Shown here: positions 8,306 through 16,921 of the stretch, in pieces | Layout: each line of letters begins with the position of its first letter | Position numbering within the stretch: position 1 is the first letter of the stretch | NCBI RefSeq assembly: GCF_027460265.1 | Contig: NZ_JAPZBC010000001.1 | Coordinates: forward strand, 5,746,001-5,810,000 | Direction: 5' to 3' | DNA length: 64,000 bases | Source of the DNA: Streptomyces sp. WMMC940 | GTDB lineage: Bacteria > Actinomycetota > Actinomycetes > Streptomycetales > Streptomycetaceae | Made by a program: the position numbers and the translations under genes | Notes under the pieces: model-generated | The model's database searches: none | What the model was told of the DNA's origin: nothing | The model's input: only the letters and a program-made list of their open reading frames with translations

Positions 8306-8588
8306 CCACCGGCTTCCCGGCACGGCGGCCCCGCCGCTGATCAGCCGCGCAGCTGCAGATGGAGTACGCCACAGGCCCCCCGATCGAGGCGTCGGCCCCG
8401 TATGATCGGGGGACACGATCCGGCATGACGGACAGGCGGTTGGGGAATCAACGCCTCAGCAGTCGATCCGGCATGGCAGGCCCCTCAGGGCAATCGGGCA
8501 CTCGGCGGGTTTCACGGGGGCGATTCCCTGCCTATCCTGAAAGGGCCGCATACCGGTCGCCCCCGCGACCGACGACTAGGAGGACTCC

Positions 8589-8981
8589 GTGCCGCTCTCG
8601 GAGCACGAGCAGCGAATGCTCGAGCAGATGGAGCGAGCGCTGTACGCCGAAGATCCCAAGTTCGCGACAGCGCTTGAGGGAAGCGGGCTGCGTACGTACA
8701 CCCGACGACGGGTCTACCAAGCGGTCGCCGGCTTCCTGGTGGGTATCGCGCTCCTCATGGCCGGAATGGTCGCCCAGCAGATCTGGATCAGCGTGGTGGG
8801 TTTTCTCGTCATGCTCGGCTGTGCGGTCCTGGCGGTCACCGGCTGGCGCAAGGCGCCGAAGCCGGGTGAGCAAAGCGGCCCCGGGGCCGAGGCCACGCGC
8901 CGACAGCCCAGGCAGCGCCGGTCGATGATGGACCGGATCGAGCAGCGGTGGCAGCGCCGCCGCGACGAGCAGGGCCACTGA
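8589..8981 (+). CDS. DUF3040 small membrane protein
   Basis: 130 aa from a GTG at 8589 preceded by AGGAGGA. The start MPLSEHEQRMLEQMERAL is diagnostic of DUF3040. Two adjacent transmembrane helices follow (about residues 45-85), then a basic, Arg/Gln-rich cytoplasmic tail (RRQPRQRRSMMDRIEQRW). DUF3040 proteins are common in actinobacteria, often several per genome, and have no established function. Transcription ends at the hairpin at 9015-9046. Confidence 0.88.
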   Translation: MPLSEHEQRMLEQMERALYAEDPKFATALEGSGLRTYTRRRVYQAVAGFLVGIALLMAGMVAQQIWISVVGFLVMLGCAVLAVTGWRKAPKPGEQSGPGAEATRRQPRQRRSMMDRIEQRWQRRRDEQGH

Positions 8982-9014
8982 GCCCCCGACCACATCCACG
9001 CACTCGGACACGGC

Positions 9015-9046
9015 TGAGGGGTGACCGCACGGGCGGTCACCCCTCA
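9015..9046. terminator. Stem-loop after the DUF3040 gene
   Basis: A perfect 14-bp stem (9015-9028 with 9033-9046) and a 4-nt loop, 34 bp past the stop codon. It is suited to stop plus-strand transcription. Confidence 0.8.
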
Positions 9047-9229
9047 CGCGTCTCTCCGCCCGGGTACGGGCGTCGTTCGCTGCGGACACCTCCCGCCGGC
9101 CCCGGGATCCCCGCGCTTGCGGACGCACCACGGTGAGGGCCTCGCCCGCGGGCATCGCCCCCACCACCCGTCGGTACCGCTTCCGCCGACGAGCACGGCA
9201 GCCGCCCGGGCCCGCCCCGGTACCACGAG

Positions 9230-9268
9230 GGCCGGGCCCGGCGGGAGCACGTCCCGCCGGGCCCGGCC
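9230..9268 (-). terminator. 17-bp stem-loop terminating the moxR-DUF58-tgpA operon
   Basis: Arms 9230-9246 and 9252-9268 are perfectly complementary around a 5-nt loop. The hairpin starts 9 bp beyond the tgpA stop codon on the minus strand, the expected place for the operon terminator. Confidence 0.8.
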
Positions 9269-9277
9269 GTACGCTCG

Positions 9278-11695
9278 TCAGCCCCGCTGCCGCAGCGGCC
9301 CCCGCAGTCGCGCCATCGCGCGGCCCAGCAGCCGCCGCCGCGTGGTGGCGGCGCGTTCCACCAGGGCGTTCCAGCGCTCCGAGCACGCCCACACGACGCG
9401 CACCGTGGAGCGCGGCAGCAACAGCGCGCGCAGAGCGGCGACGCGGCCGGTCCGCTCGCCCAGGCCCTCCCGCACCCGGCCGGCGTCCTCGGCCAACCCT
9501 ATGGCCGGGACGGGCCTCGGCGCGTACAGCACCTGCTCCACCGCCTGGGCCACCCGGTGGACCGAGTCCGCGGCCGGGCCCTCCAACCGGCCGAGCCGGA
9601 CGATGCGCGCGGCCGCCTTCCTCGGCGACAGCGACTCGTCCGGTGGGATGCCGTGGTCCCAGGCGGTGTCGGCGATCTCCTGCCATACCAGAAGCGTCCG
9701 CGCCGAGGTCTCCTCGGCCGTACGCCCCTCGGAGCCGAGCCGGATCCTGCGCAGTCTCGTCCGCCAGAGCATCGGCAGCAGCGGGACCGCAAGCAGCGCG
9801 GCGCCCGCACCCGTCCACATCAGGACCGTGCCGGCCGACGGGCCCTCGTCCTCGGACACCGCGACGTCCTGCGGTGCCGTGGCCCCGCACTCGCCGAGCC
9901 GGCGATCCTGCGGGGAGCAGTCGGACGACCGCGACGGGCCGACCGGCACCGCCTGGGACGCCCCCACCTCCGGCTCCGCCGGGCTGCTCGGCCCGCCGGA
10001 CGGGGCGACCGCACGCGTGTAGTCCGGTGCGCTGCCCCGGGTCGGCGTCGGCTCGAACCGGGTCCACCCCACGCCCTCGAAGTACAGCTCGGGCCAGGCG
10101 TGGGCGTCCTGGTTGCTGACCGACGTCGCACCGTCCGCCGAGGGCGTGCCGGGCGTGAAGCCCACGGCCACCCGGGCCGGTATCCCCAGGGTCCGCGCCA
10201 TGGCGGCCATGGAGAACGAGAAGTGGATGCAGAACCCTTCCTTGTTCTTCAGGAAGCGCGAGATCGCCCCGACCCCGCCGCCCGAATCCACCTGGGTGTC
10301 GTAGGTGAAGCCGCCGTCCGCGGCGAACCAGTCCTGGAGCCTGACCGCCCGCTCGTAGTCGTTGTCGGCGCCCCGAGTCACGCGCAGGGCCGTGGACCCC
10401 ACATCGGCCGGCAGTGCGTCCGGCACCTTGGTGTACTCCTCCAGCAGCGCGGCGGGGGGCTTCGGCGCCTCGGCGAGCTGCTGCGCGGTGGGCTTCACCT
10501 GGAGGCTGGTGACCGAGTACTGCAGGCCGCCGGTCGTCTGCCCCCGGTCCCCGACGATCGTCCGCCGGGCCGGGTCGAAGCGCCATTTGCCGTCCACGGC
10601 CACCTTGGTCGCCGGGTACGGCATGGGCAGCCAGCCCTGCTTGTAGGCACCCGCGGCGGAGATGTTCGTCCTGATCTCCGTCGTGCCGACATCCCCGCCG
10701 AGGCCCTCCGGGCGGGGAAGCTCGGCGGGGATGTCGGTGACCTTGCGGACCGAGAACTTCCAAGCCCCGCCGTCGAACTGGTCCAGCGCCATGATCCGCA
10801 GATACATGTCACCGGTGGCCTTCGCGTTCGTCTTGTACTTGAGCCACTCCCGGCTCTCCGGCTGGTTCAGGCTGTCCTGCAGCGTCACCACCGGGTTCAC
10901 CGCGTTGATCGTGCCGCCACCGGAGCCCGTGCCCGCACCACCGCCGCCCTGGCCGATCAGCCCGCCGCCCAGGGCCGGGAGCGACCAGTGGGCGACCAGG
11001 GCGACGCCGAGCGTGGCCACACCGATCCGCCTGCCGGTGCGCACCGGCGCGTGCGCGGCCCCGTCCCCGCGGTCGAACCCGGTCCTGCCGTGCGGCGGGG
11101 CCCCGCCGAAGACCCGGCCCCATTGGGACAGCCGGTCCCGGCCCTCCGCCAGCAGAAGCATCAGATAGCCGGAGGCCGCCAGCAGGAACCACCACCAGCC
11201 CGCCCCGCCCCCGGACAGACCGGTGGCCACCGAGAACAGGGCCAGCAGCGGCAGACCCGCGGGGGCGGCGCTGCGGTAGGTCACGGCCAGCGCGTCCACG
11301 GCCAGGCCGATCAGCAGCACCCCGCCGATCAGCATCAGCTTGATGCCGTCGGTCGCCGGCGCCGGGATCGCGTACCGGCCGACGTCCTGCGCACCGGCGG
11401 ACAGCAGCTCGCCGAACCTGCCGAACACGTCCGGCCCGGGGACCAGCCCGAGCACCGCGTGCTCGCGGGCGAAGACCAGGGTGAGCATCAGCAGCGCCAG
11501 CGCGGCCTGGGCCGCCACGGTCAGCGGACGCGCCAGCGGCACCCGCCGCGCCGCCGCCCCCGCCCCGCTGACCAGTGCCGACAGGAACGCGGCCTGCAGC
11601 AGCCACGTCAAAGGATCGACCAGCGGGACCATCGCGGCCGCCGCCAGCAGCGTGGCGCCGTAGGCGCACAGGGCGAGCCTTCCACGGCCGCTCAT
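9278..11695 (-). CDS. TgpA-type transglutaminase-like membrane protein
   Basis: 805 aa. Six or so N-terminal transmembrane helices (residues ~1-215) precede a periplasm-facing region. The transglutaminase core has the expected Cys489 (in EGFCIHFSFSMA) and His532 (in DAHAWPELYFEG), with an acidic residue in the following WTRFEPTP. One more transmembrane helix and a cytoplasmic DUF4129-like tail complete the TgpA architecture. The start ATG at 11695 overlaps the DUF58 stop (ATGA) and has GGGGGG 7 bp upstream; the ATG at 11701 is less well spaced. Third gene of a moxR-DUF58-tgpA operon, a widespread module of unproven function thought to concern envelope protein maturation. Confidence 0.88.
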   Translation of the reverse strand: MSGRGRLALCAYGATLLAAAAMVPLVDPLTWLLQAAFLSALVSGAGAAARRVPLARPLTVAAQAALALLMLTLVFAREHAVLGLVPGPDVFGRFGELLSAGAQDVGRYAIPAPATDGIKLMLIGGVLLIGLAVDALAVTYRSAAPAGLPLLALFSVATGLSGGGAGWWWFLLAASGYLMLLLAEGRDRLSQWGRVFGGAPPHGRTGFDRGDGAAHAPVRTGRRIGVATLGVALVAHWSLPALGGGLIGQGGGGAGTGSGGGTINAVNPVVTLQDSLNQPESREWLKYKTNAKATGDMYLRIMALDQFDGGAWKFSVRKVTDIPAELPRPEGLGGDVGTTEIRTNISAAGAYKQGWLPMPYPATKVAVDGKWRFDPARRTIVGDRGQTTGGLQYSVTSLQVKPTAQQLAEAPKPPAALLEEYTKVPDALPADVGSTALRVTRGADNDYERAVRLQDWFAADGGFTYDTQVDSGGGVGAISRFLKNKEGFCIHFSFSMAAMARTLGIPARVAVGFTPGTPSADGATSVSNQDAHAWPELYFEGVGWTRFEPTPTRGSAPDYTRAVAPSGGPSSPAEPEVGASQAVPVGPSRSSDCSPQDRRLGECGATAPQDVAVSEDEGPSAGTVLMWTGAGAALLAVPLLPMLWRTRLRRIRLGSEGRTAEETSARTLLVWQEIADTAWDHGIPPDESLSPRKAAARIVRLGRLEGPAADSVHRVAQAVEQVLYAPRPVPAIGLAEDAGRVREGLGERTGRVAALRALLLPRSTVRVVWACSERWNALVERAATTRRRLLGRAMARLRGPLRQRG

Positions 11696-13041
11696 GACCA
11701 TCCCCCCGAAAGACCCGTCGTAGCGGACGGGGCGGAGTCCGCGCGCTCGCGCGCCGCCTGCCGCCAGAGCTCGGGCAGTGCCGCGCCAGGCCCGGCGGGT
11801 ACCACGGTCCACCCGGCCTCGCGCAGCCCGCGCAGCCGCGCGTCCGCCGCGTCGTCCACCGCTCCGTTCGCCGTCCACGGGCGGCTGTCCGTCACGAACG
11901 CGACCGCGCTCCCGCAGCGTTGCCGCATCCGGGCCGCCACCGCCGCCTGCTCCTCGTCCAGGTCGCCGAAGAAGGCGACCAGCAGCCCCTCGCCGCCGCG
12001 CAGCACGTCGTAGGCGCGGGAAAGCCCCGGACCGTCCGAGTGGTCCACGACCGCGAGCGCGTCCAGCATCATCCCGGCCGATTCGGCGGACTCCTGCGGC
12101 GAGCCGGCGAGGCCGTCCCCTCCGTCGCCGGGCACCGAGGTGCCCGTGTCCGTCAGCAGCCGGACCGAGAAGCCCCGCTCCAGCATGTGCACCAGCGCGG
12201 AGGCGGCGCCCGAGACCGCCCACTCGAAGGCCGAGTCGGGCCCGGCGCCCCGGTAGGCCGTGCGCCGGGTGTCGAGCAGCACCGTGCACCCGGCCCGCTG
12301 CGGCTGCTCCTCGCGCCGCACCATCAGCTCGCCGTAGCGGGCCGTGGAACGCCAGTGCACCCGGCGCAGGTCGTCCCCGTGCCGGTAGGTCCGGGGGATC
12401 ACGTCGTCGTCCCCGGCCAGGGCGAGGGTGCGCTGGCGTCCGTCGCCGTACCCCGTGGCATCCCCCGAGAGCCGTACCGGCGGCAGCGGCTCGGTGCGGG
12501 GGATCACGGTGAGGGTGTCCGCGGAGCTGAAGGAACGGGTCAGCTCGCACATGCCGAACGGGTCGTTCAGCCGCAGCTGCAGCGGACCCAGCGGATAACG
12601 TCCGCGCAGGTCGGACCGGACCCGGTAGGACACCTCGCGCCGGCCCCCGGGCTCCACCCGGTCCAGCACGAACCTGGGCCGGGGTCCCAGGACGTAGGGC
12701 ACGTGGTCCTGGAGCATCAGCAGCCCCGTGGGCATCCGGGAGACGTTGTCCAGGCGCAGGTGCACCCGCGCCTCGGTCCCGGCGGGCACCCGGGACGGGA
12801 ACAGCCTCCGGCTGCCCGCCACCCGGTGGCGGGTGCGGTACAGCACGGCCACGCAGATCAGGGGCAGTACGGCGAGCAGCAGCCCGACCCGGAGCAGATC
12901 GCTCTGCCCGAGGACCACGGCACACACCGCCGCGGCCACCCCGGCGGCCAGGAACGAGCGGCCGCGTGTCGTCAGCCCGCCGAGAGCGGACCACGGACCG
13001 CCGCTCTCCTCATCGCCGTCGGCAGGGCTCCCGGCCGTCAT
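11692..13041 (-). CDS. DUF58 domain-containing protein
   Basis: 449 aa. Two N-terminal hydrophobic segments (FLAAGVAAAVCAVVLG and LLRVGLLLAVLPLICVAVLY) anchor the protein. Residues after ~200 contain the DUF58 hallmark: IPRTYRHGDDLRRVHWRSTARYGELMVRREE (read as HGDDLRRVHWRSTARYGEL), followed by a von Willebrand A-like domain beginning CTVLLDTRR. DUF58 proteins are partners of MoxR AAA+ ATPases. The start overlaps the moxR stop by one base (TGATG) and the stop overlaps the tgpA start, so the three genes are translationally coupled. Confidence 0.9.
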   Translation of the reverse strand: MTAGSPADGDEESGGPWSALGGLTTRGRSFLAAGVAAAVCAVVLGQSDLLRVGLLLAVLPLICVAVLYRTRHRVAGSRRLFPSRVPAGTEARVHLRLDNVSRMPTGLLMLQDHVPYVLGPRPRFVLDRVEPGGRREVSYRVRSDLRGRYPLGPLQLRLNDPFGMCELTRSFSSADTLTVIPRTEPLPPVRLSGDATGYGDGRQRTLALAGDDDVIPRTYRHGDDLRRVHWRSTARYGELMVRREEQPQRAGCTVLLDTRRTAYRGAGPDSAFEWAVSGAASALVHMLERGFSVRLLTDTGTSVPGDGGDGLAGSPQESAESAGMMLDALAVVDHSDGPGLSRAYDVLRGGEGLLVAFFGDLDEEQAAVAARMRQRCGSAVAFVTDSRPWTANGAVDDAADARLRGLREAGWTVVPAGPGAALPELWRQAARERADSAPSATTGLSGGWS

Positions 13042-14093
13042 CAGATCCGCCGGACGCCGGGCCGCTGCCGGCCGTAGGCCGGGCCGCCGGACGCCTGGCG
13101 GGCACCGGTGCCGTACGCGGTGTCGTTTCCGGAGGTCGGCACGGGCGTGCGCTGGAGGATCTCCAGCACGACCTGCGCGGCGGTGCGGCGGTTCAGCTGT
13201 GCCTGGGCCGTCGGCAGCAGGCGGTGGGCGAGCACCGGCACGGCGAGGGACTGGACGTCGTCCGGCAGTGCGTAGTCCCGGCCGCTCAGCGCCGCCGAGG
13301 CCTTGGCGGCGCGCAGCAGGTGCAGGGTGGCGCGCGGCGAGGCGCCCAGTCGGAGGTCGGGGTGGTTGCGGGTCCCGGCGACCAGCTCCACCGCGTACCT
13401 CCGGACGGAGTCGGCGACATGGACCGTCCGCACCGCGTCGATCAGCTTCACGACGTCATGGGCGTGCGCCGCCGGCTGGAGGTCCTCGAGCGGGGACACC
13501 GCACCGTGCACGTCGAGCATCTGCAGCTCGGCCTCCGGTGTCGGATAGCCCATCGACACGCGGGCCATGAAGCGGTCCCGCTGGGCCTCGGGCAGCGGGT
13601 AGGTCCCCTCCATCTCCACCGGGTTCTGCGTGGCCACCACCATGAAGGGGGTGGGCAGTTCGTACGTCTGCCCGTCGATGGTGACCTGCCGCTCCTCCAT
13701 GGACTCCAGCAGCGCGGACTGGGTCTTCGGGGACGCCCGGTTGATCTCGTCGCCGATCACTATCTGCGCGAAGATCGCGCCGGGCTTGAACTCGAAGTCC
13801 CGTCTCTGCTGGTCGTAGATCGACACGCCGGTGATGTCCGACGGCAGCAGGTCCGGCGTGAACTGGATGCGCCGGACCGAGCAGTCGATCGACCGCGCCA
13901 GTGCCTTCGCCAGCATCGTCTTGCCCACGCCCGGCACGTCCTCGATGAGGAGATGCCCCTCGGCGAGCAGCACTGTCAGCGAGAGCCGTACGACCTCAGG
14001 CTTGCCCTCGATCACACCCTCCACCGACCTGCGGACGCGGTCCGCTGTGGTGGTCAGATCCGTGAGGCTCGCTCGATCGTCATAGGTCGTCAC
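13041..14093 (-). CDS. MoxR-family AAA+ ATPase
   Basis: 350 aa from a GTG at 14093 preceded by GAGGAGGG. The Walker A motif is GVGKTM (55-60), Walker B is IVIGDEINRA, and the family-typical LLESMEERQVTIDG and FMVVATQNPVEMEGTYPLPEAQRDRF regions follow (second part read as ATQNPVEMEGTYPLPEAQRD). MoxR ATPases act as chaperones that assemble or activate partner proteins, usually the von Willebrand-domain DUF58 protein encoded next. A longer frame upstream to 14255 lacks conserved sequence and is not used. First gene of the operon. Confidence 0.92.
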   Translation of the reverse strand: MTTYDDRASLTDLTTTADRVRRSVEGVIEGKPEVVRLSLTVLLAEGHLLIEDVPGVGKTMLAKALARSIDCSVRRIQFTPDLLPSDITGVSIYDQQRRDFEFKPGAIFAQIVIGDEINRASPKTQSALLESMEERQVTIDGQTYELPTPFMVVATQNPVEMEGTYPLPEAQRDRFMARVSMGYPTPEAELQMLDVHGAVSPLEDLQPAAHAHDVVKLIDAVRTVHVADSVRRYAVELVAGTRNHPDLRLGASPRATLHLLRAAKASAALSGRDYALPDDVQSLAVPVLAHRLLPTAQAQLNRRTAAQVVLEILQRTPVPTSGNDTAYGTGARQASGGPAYGRQRPGVRRI

Positions 14094-14235
14094 CCGGCCC
14101 TCCTCGGCCCGTTCCATGGGCCGGTGCACTGCTTGCGGCACGGCCCACCCCGAAACACGGACACCTTCTCCGGTCGATTCCGCGAAGGTGCCACACCCGC
14201 ATTCTTGTTGCCGTTGCCGCGTCATGTCACTCGCC

Positions 14236-14244
14236 TGTGGACAA
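14236..14244 (-). other. DnaA-box-like nonamer
   Basis: The minus strand reads TTGTCCACA, which is the preferred DnaA box of Streptomyces. It is a single box ~145 bp upstream of the moxR start. A chance match is possible. Confidence 0.4.
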
Positions 14245-14405
14245 GTGGGCGCCATATGTCTGGGGTTGCCGTGTTTGGCCGCTCACGCAGCGCTGTGATC
14301 CACCCCACGCCCGGCGGTACGGTGCCCCGGTGCGACGCAGTACGGACATCCCGTGCGGCGCGGTACGGCCCCCTCCGGCCCGCGCCTCACGGGCGCGGAC
14401 ACGCC

Positions 14406-14440
14406 GACGGCGCCGCGCTGCGGGCTGGCGCGGCGCCGTC
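14406..14440 (-). terminator. 13-bp stem-loop after the carbonic anhydrase gene
   Basis: Arms 14406-14418 and 14428-14440 pair perfectly around a 9-nt loop, beginning 11 bp beyond the stop codon on the minus strand. Confidence 0.75.
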
Positions 14441-14451
14441 CGGGGCGGGAC

Positions 14452-14994
14452 TCAGCCGGTGGGGTCGATCTCCCGCAGCAGACCCGACGTGACGTCGAAG
14501 ACGAAGCCGCGCACGTCTCCCGTGTGCAGCAGGAACGGCGAGGTGCGCACCCGCTGCATCGACTGGCGCACGTCCTGGTCCACGTCGCGGAACGCCTCGA
14601 CCGCCCAGGAGGGCCGCTGGCCGACCTCGTCCTCCAGCTCGTGCCGGAAGTCCTCGGTCAGGCTCTCCAGGCCGCAGCCGGTGTGGTGGATGAGGATGAC
14701 GCTGCGGGTGCCCAGCGCGCGCTGGCTGATGGTCAGGGAGCGGATCACGTCGTCCGTGACCACTCCGCCCGCGTTGCGGATCGTGTGGCAGTCGCCGAGC
14801 TGCAGGCCCAGTGCGGCGTGCAGGTCGAGACGGGCGTCCATACAGGCCACCACGGCGACCCGGAGCACCGGCCTGGCGTCCATGCCGGGGTCGGTGAAGC
14901 CCGAGGCGTAGTGCTGGTTGGCTTCGACGAGCCGGTCGGTGACCGTGCCGGTCGCGACGGCGGGCTCAGCGGGGAGGTGCGCGGAAGTCGACAT
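14452..14994 (-). CDS. Beta-class carbonic anhydrase
   Basis: 180 aa from the ATG at 14994; a GTG at 15015 would add seven residues. The zinc ligands and dyad of beta carbonic anhydrases are present: Cys51 with the Asp53/Arg55 pair (CMDAR), and His104 and Cys107 (HHTGC). The enzyme interconverts CO2 and bicarbonate in the cytoplasm. The length and the RNAGG and HHTGCGLESL segments match the shorter actinobacterial type related to Mycobacterium tuberculosis Rv1284. It is transcribed divergently from the dcw cluster. A perfect 10-bp inverted repeat lies 25 bp upstream of the chosen start and may control it. Confidence 0.93.
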   Translation of the reverse strand: MSTSAHLPAEPAVATGTVTDRLVEANQHYASGFTDPGMDARPVLRVAVVACMDARLDLHAALGLQLGDCHTIRNAGGVVTDDVIRSLTISQRALGTRSVILIHHTGCGLESLTEDFRHELEDEVGQRPSWAVEAFRDVDQDVRQSMQRVRTSPFLLHTGDVRGFVFDVTSGLLREIDPTG

Positions 14995-15018
14995 GTCTCC
15001 GACGGTAATGGTCACCGG

Positions 15019-15040
15019 CTCTCACAGCTCGCTGTGAGAG
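15019..15040. promoter_or_regulatory. Perfect 22-bp inverted repeat upstream of the carbonic anhydrase gene
   Basis: CTCTCACAGC-TC-GCTGTGAGAG: two exact 10-bp arms around a 2-bp centre. It lies 25-46 bp upstream of the ATG at 14994, overlapping the expected 5' leader or promoter. It is a candidate operator or RNA hairpin; no regulator is known from the sequence. Confidence 0.5.
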
Positions 15041-15169
15041 GGGACAAAGAACGTCAACGCGGCTTGTTGTGAGCTAACCCACAGGCAGGAGCGGACCGTG
15101 TCCGTTCGGGTGAGTCGCCCCGCTCCCGGACCCCTCGCCGGCCGCCGCTGCGACGCGCCAGCCGGTTGA

Positions 15170-15197
15170 TTGACCGGCACGACCAGTGGACTAAAGT
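15170..15197 (+). promoter_or_regulatory. Candidate vegetative promoter of the dcw cluster
   Basis: A -35 TTGACC (15170-15175) and a -10 TAAAGT (15192-15197) are separated by 16 bp, close to the HrdB-type consensus, about 100 bp upstream of rsmH. Predicted by eye only. Confidence 0.4.
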
Positions 15198-15300
15198 GAC
15201 GCGCAGTTCACGGACACATCCAGCACATTTCCGCGATTTCCCCGCGGGTGCGGCAAACGTACGGCCCGGCCACCGCCCGTGCCGGACCTGAGAGGGCGCA

Positions 15301-16269
15301 TTGAGCCAGCGACACGTCCCGGTGATGCTCCAGCGGTGTCTGGACCTGCTGGCGCCGGCCCTGGAGCGTCCCGGCGGGGACGGCCCGGCCCCCGTGGTCG
15401 TCGACTGCACCCTCGGCCTCGGCGGACACAGCGAGGCGCTGCTGACCCGCTTCCCCGCCGCCCGGCTCGTCGCGCTCGACCGGGACAAGGAGGCGCTGCG
15501 GCTGTCCGGTGAGCGGCTCGCGCCGTTCGGTGACCGCGCCACCCTGGTGCACGCCGTCTACGACGAGCTGCCCGACGTGCTCGACCGACTCGGCATCCCC
15601 GCCGTGCAGGGCGTCCTGTTCGACCTCGGCGTCTCCTCGATGCAGCTCGACGAGGCCGACCGCGGTTTCGCCTACGCCCAGGACGCCCCGCTCGACATGC
15701 GGATGGACCAGACGACCGGCGTCAGCGCCGCCGAGGTCCTCAACACCTACCCGGCCGGCGAGCTGGTCCGCATCCTGCGCGCGTACGGCGAGGAGAAGCA
15801 GGCCAAGCGGATCGTGGCCGCGATCGTGCGGGAACGGGAGAAGGAACCGTTCAGCAACAGCGCCCGGCTCGTCGAGCTGATCCGCGACGCGCTCCCGCAG
15901 GCCGCCAAGCGCACCGGCGGCAACCCGGCGAAGCGCACGTTCCAGGCCCTGCGCATCGAGGTCAACGGCGAACTGACCGTACTGGAGCGGGCGATCCCGG
16001 CCGCGGTGAAGGCGCTCGCGGTCGGCGGCCGGATCGCGGTCCTCTCGTACCACTCGCTGGAGGACCGGCTGGTCAAGCGGGTACTCGCGGAGGGCGCCGC
16101 CGGCACGGCACCGCCCGGACTGCCCGTCGTCCCCGAGCGCTACCAGCCGCGGCTCAAGCTCCTCACCCGCGGTGCCGAACTCCCTTCCGAGGAAGAGGTC
16201 GCGGAGAACCGCCGGGCCGCGCCCGCGCGGCTGCGCGGCGCCGAGCGCGTCCGCGAGGACGTGCGGTGA
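15301..16269 (+). CDS. rsmH: 16S rRNA (cytosine1402-N4)-methyltransferase RsmH
   Basis: 322 aa. RsmH (formerly MraW) N4-methylates C1402 of 16S rRNA with SAM. The start (TTG at 15301, preceded by GAGAGGG) gives the family's opening RHVPVML. The SAM-binding loop is [15 protein letters not shown] (about 30-45). [30 protein letters not shown] and the C-terminal [18 protein letters not shown] are family signatures. It is the first gene of the dcw operon; there is no mraZ upstream. It ends in a junction with ftsL that carries a 32-bp tandem duplication. Confidence 0.96.
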   Translation: MSQRHVPVMLQRCLDLLAPALERPGGDGPAPVVVDCTLGLGGHSEALLTRFPAARLVALDRDKEALRLSGERLAPFGDRATLVHAVYDELPDVLDRLGIPAVQGVLFDLGVSSMQLDEADRGFAYAQDAPLDMRMDQTTGVSAAEVLNTYPAGELVRILRAYGEEKQAKRIVAAIVREREKEPFSNSARLVELIRDALPQAAKRTGGNPAKRTFQALRIEVNGELTVLERAIPAAVKALAVGGRIAVLSYHSLEDRLVKRVLAEGAAGTAPPGLPVVPERYQPRLKLLTRGAELPSEEEVAENRRAAPARLRGAERVREDVR

Positions 16270-16329
16270 CGGCGGCCGCGCCGAGGGAGCGCGACCGGTG
16301 ACGGCAGCCGCGGTGAGGGAGGGCTCGGG
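16266..16329 (+). repeat. Two 32-bp tandem repeats forming coupled mini-ORFs between rsmH and ftsL
   Basis: Units 16266-16297 and 16298-16329 share the beginning GTGACGGC-GCCGCG and an internal GAGGGAG. Each starts with a GTG and is open for 11 codons. The first (16266-16301; [11 protein letters not shown]) overlaps the rsmH stop. The second (16298-16333; VTAAAVREGSG) overlaps the stop of the first, and the ftsL GTG overlaps the stop of the second. This forms a chain of start/stop-coupled frames. Confidence 0.6.
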
Positions 16330-16917
16330 GTGAGGAAGGCCGCAGGTCAGCTCAAGGGGCGTGCCGCACGGCTCGTGCGGCTCATGCCGTCCGGGCCGAG
16401 CACCGCGGCCCGGACCCCCTTCGTCCTGCTGGTCGTCGTCCTGCTCGGCGGTGGACTGATCACCCTGCTGCTGCTCAACACCTCCCTCAACGAGGGCTCG
16501 TTCCGACTGAGCGAGCTCAGGAAGAAGACCACCGAACTCACCGACCAGGAACAGGCGCTGCAGCGGGACGTGGACGAGCGCTCCGCCCCGGACGCCCTGG
16601 AGCGCCGGGCCCGCGAGCTGGGCATGGTCCCCGGCGGCAACCCCGCCTTCCTCGACCCCGACGGCACGGTCCGCGGCGTCCCGAAGCGGGCGACGGCCGA
16701 CCCGTCGGCCGTCCGGCCCACGGCAACGGCGCAGCGGCCGGTCGGGCCCCCCGTAGCCGTGCAGCCGCCGCCCGCGTCCGGCACGCCCGCGCCGGCGCCC
16801 GCCTCGCCGAAGCCGTCGGCCGCAGGCGCACCCCCGGTGCCCGCGGCACCGTCCGCGCCGGCGCTGCCCGCCGCGTCCGGCGCGCCGAAGCCGTCCCCCA
16901 CGACCCCCGGCAGGTGA
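16330..16917 (+). CDS. ftsL: Cell division protein FtsL
   Basis: 195 aa from a GTG at 16330 with GAGGGAGGG upstream. It is a small bitopic protein: a short cytoplasmic N-terminus, one transmembrane helix (PFVLLVVVLLGGGLITLLLL, about 33-52), then a coiled-coil-like segment (LRKKTTELTDQEQALQRDVD) and a Pro/Ala-rich disordered tail of ~90 residues. FtsL sequences diverge strongly; the call rests on topology and on its place between rsmH and ftsI. In the divisome it works with FtsQ and DivIC/FtsB to activate FtsW-FtsI. The long Pro/Ala tail is an actinobacterial feature. Confidence 0.88.
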   Translation: MRKAAGQLKGRAARLVRLMPSGPSTAARTPFVLLVVVLLGGGLITLLLLNTSLNEGSFRLSELRKKTTELTDQEQALQRDVDERSAPDALERRARELGMVPGGNPAFLDPDGTVRGVPKRATADPSAVRPTATAQRPVGPPVAVQPPPASGTPAPAPASPKPSAAGAPPVPAAPSAPALPAASGAPKPSPTTPGR

Positions 16918-16921
16918 CGCA

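Larger units (their letters stand above)
14094..14451. other. Intergenic region upstream of moxR and downstream of the carbonic anhydrase gene
   Basis: A 358-bp region that contains the moxR operon promoter region, a perfect DnaA-box sequence at 14236-14244 and the carbonic anhydrase terminator at 14406-14440. No gene was recognised. Confidence 0.6.

Noticed and set aside
15021..15038. CRP-like site upstream of the carbonic anhydrase gene
   Set aside because: The half-sites are in the order TCACA-N6-TGTGA, the reverse of the CRP consensus; kept only as an unassigned inverted repeat.
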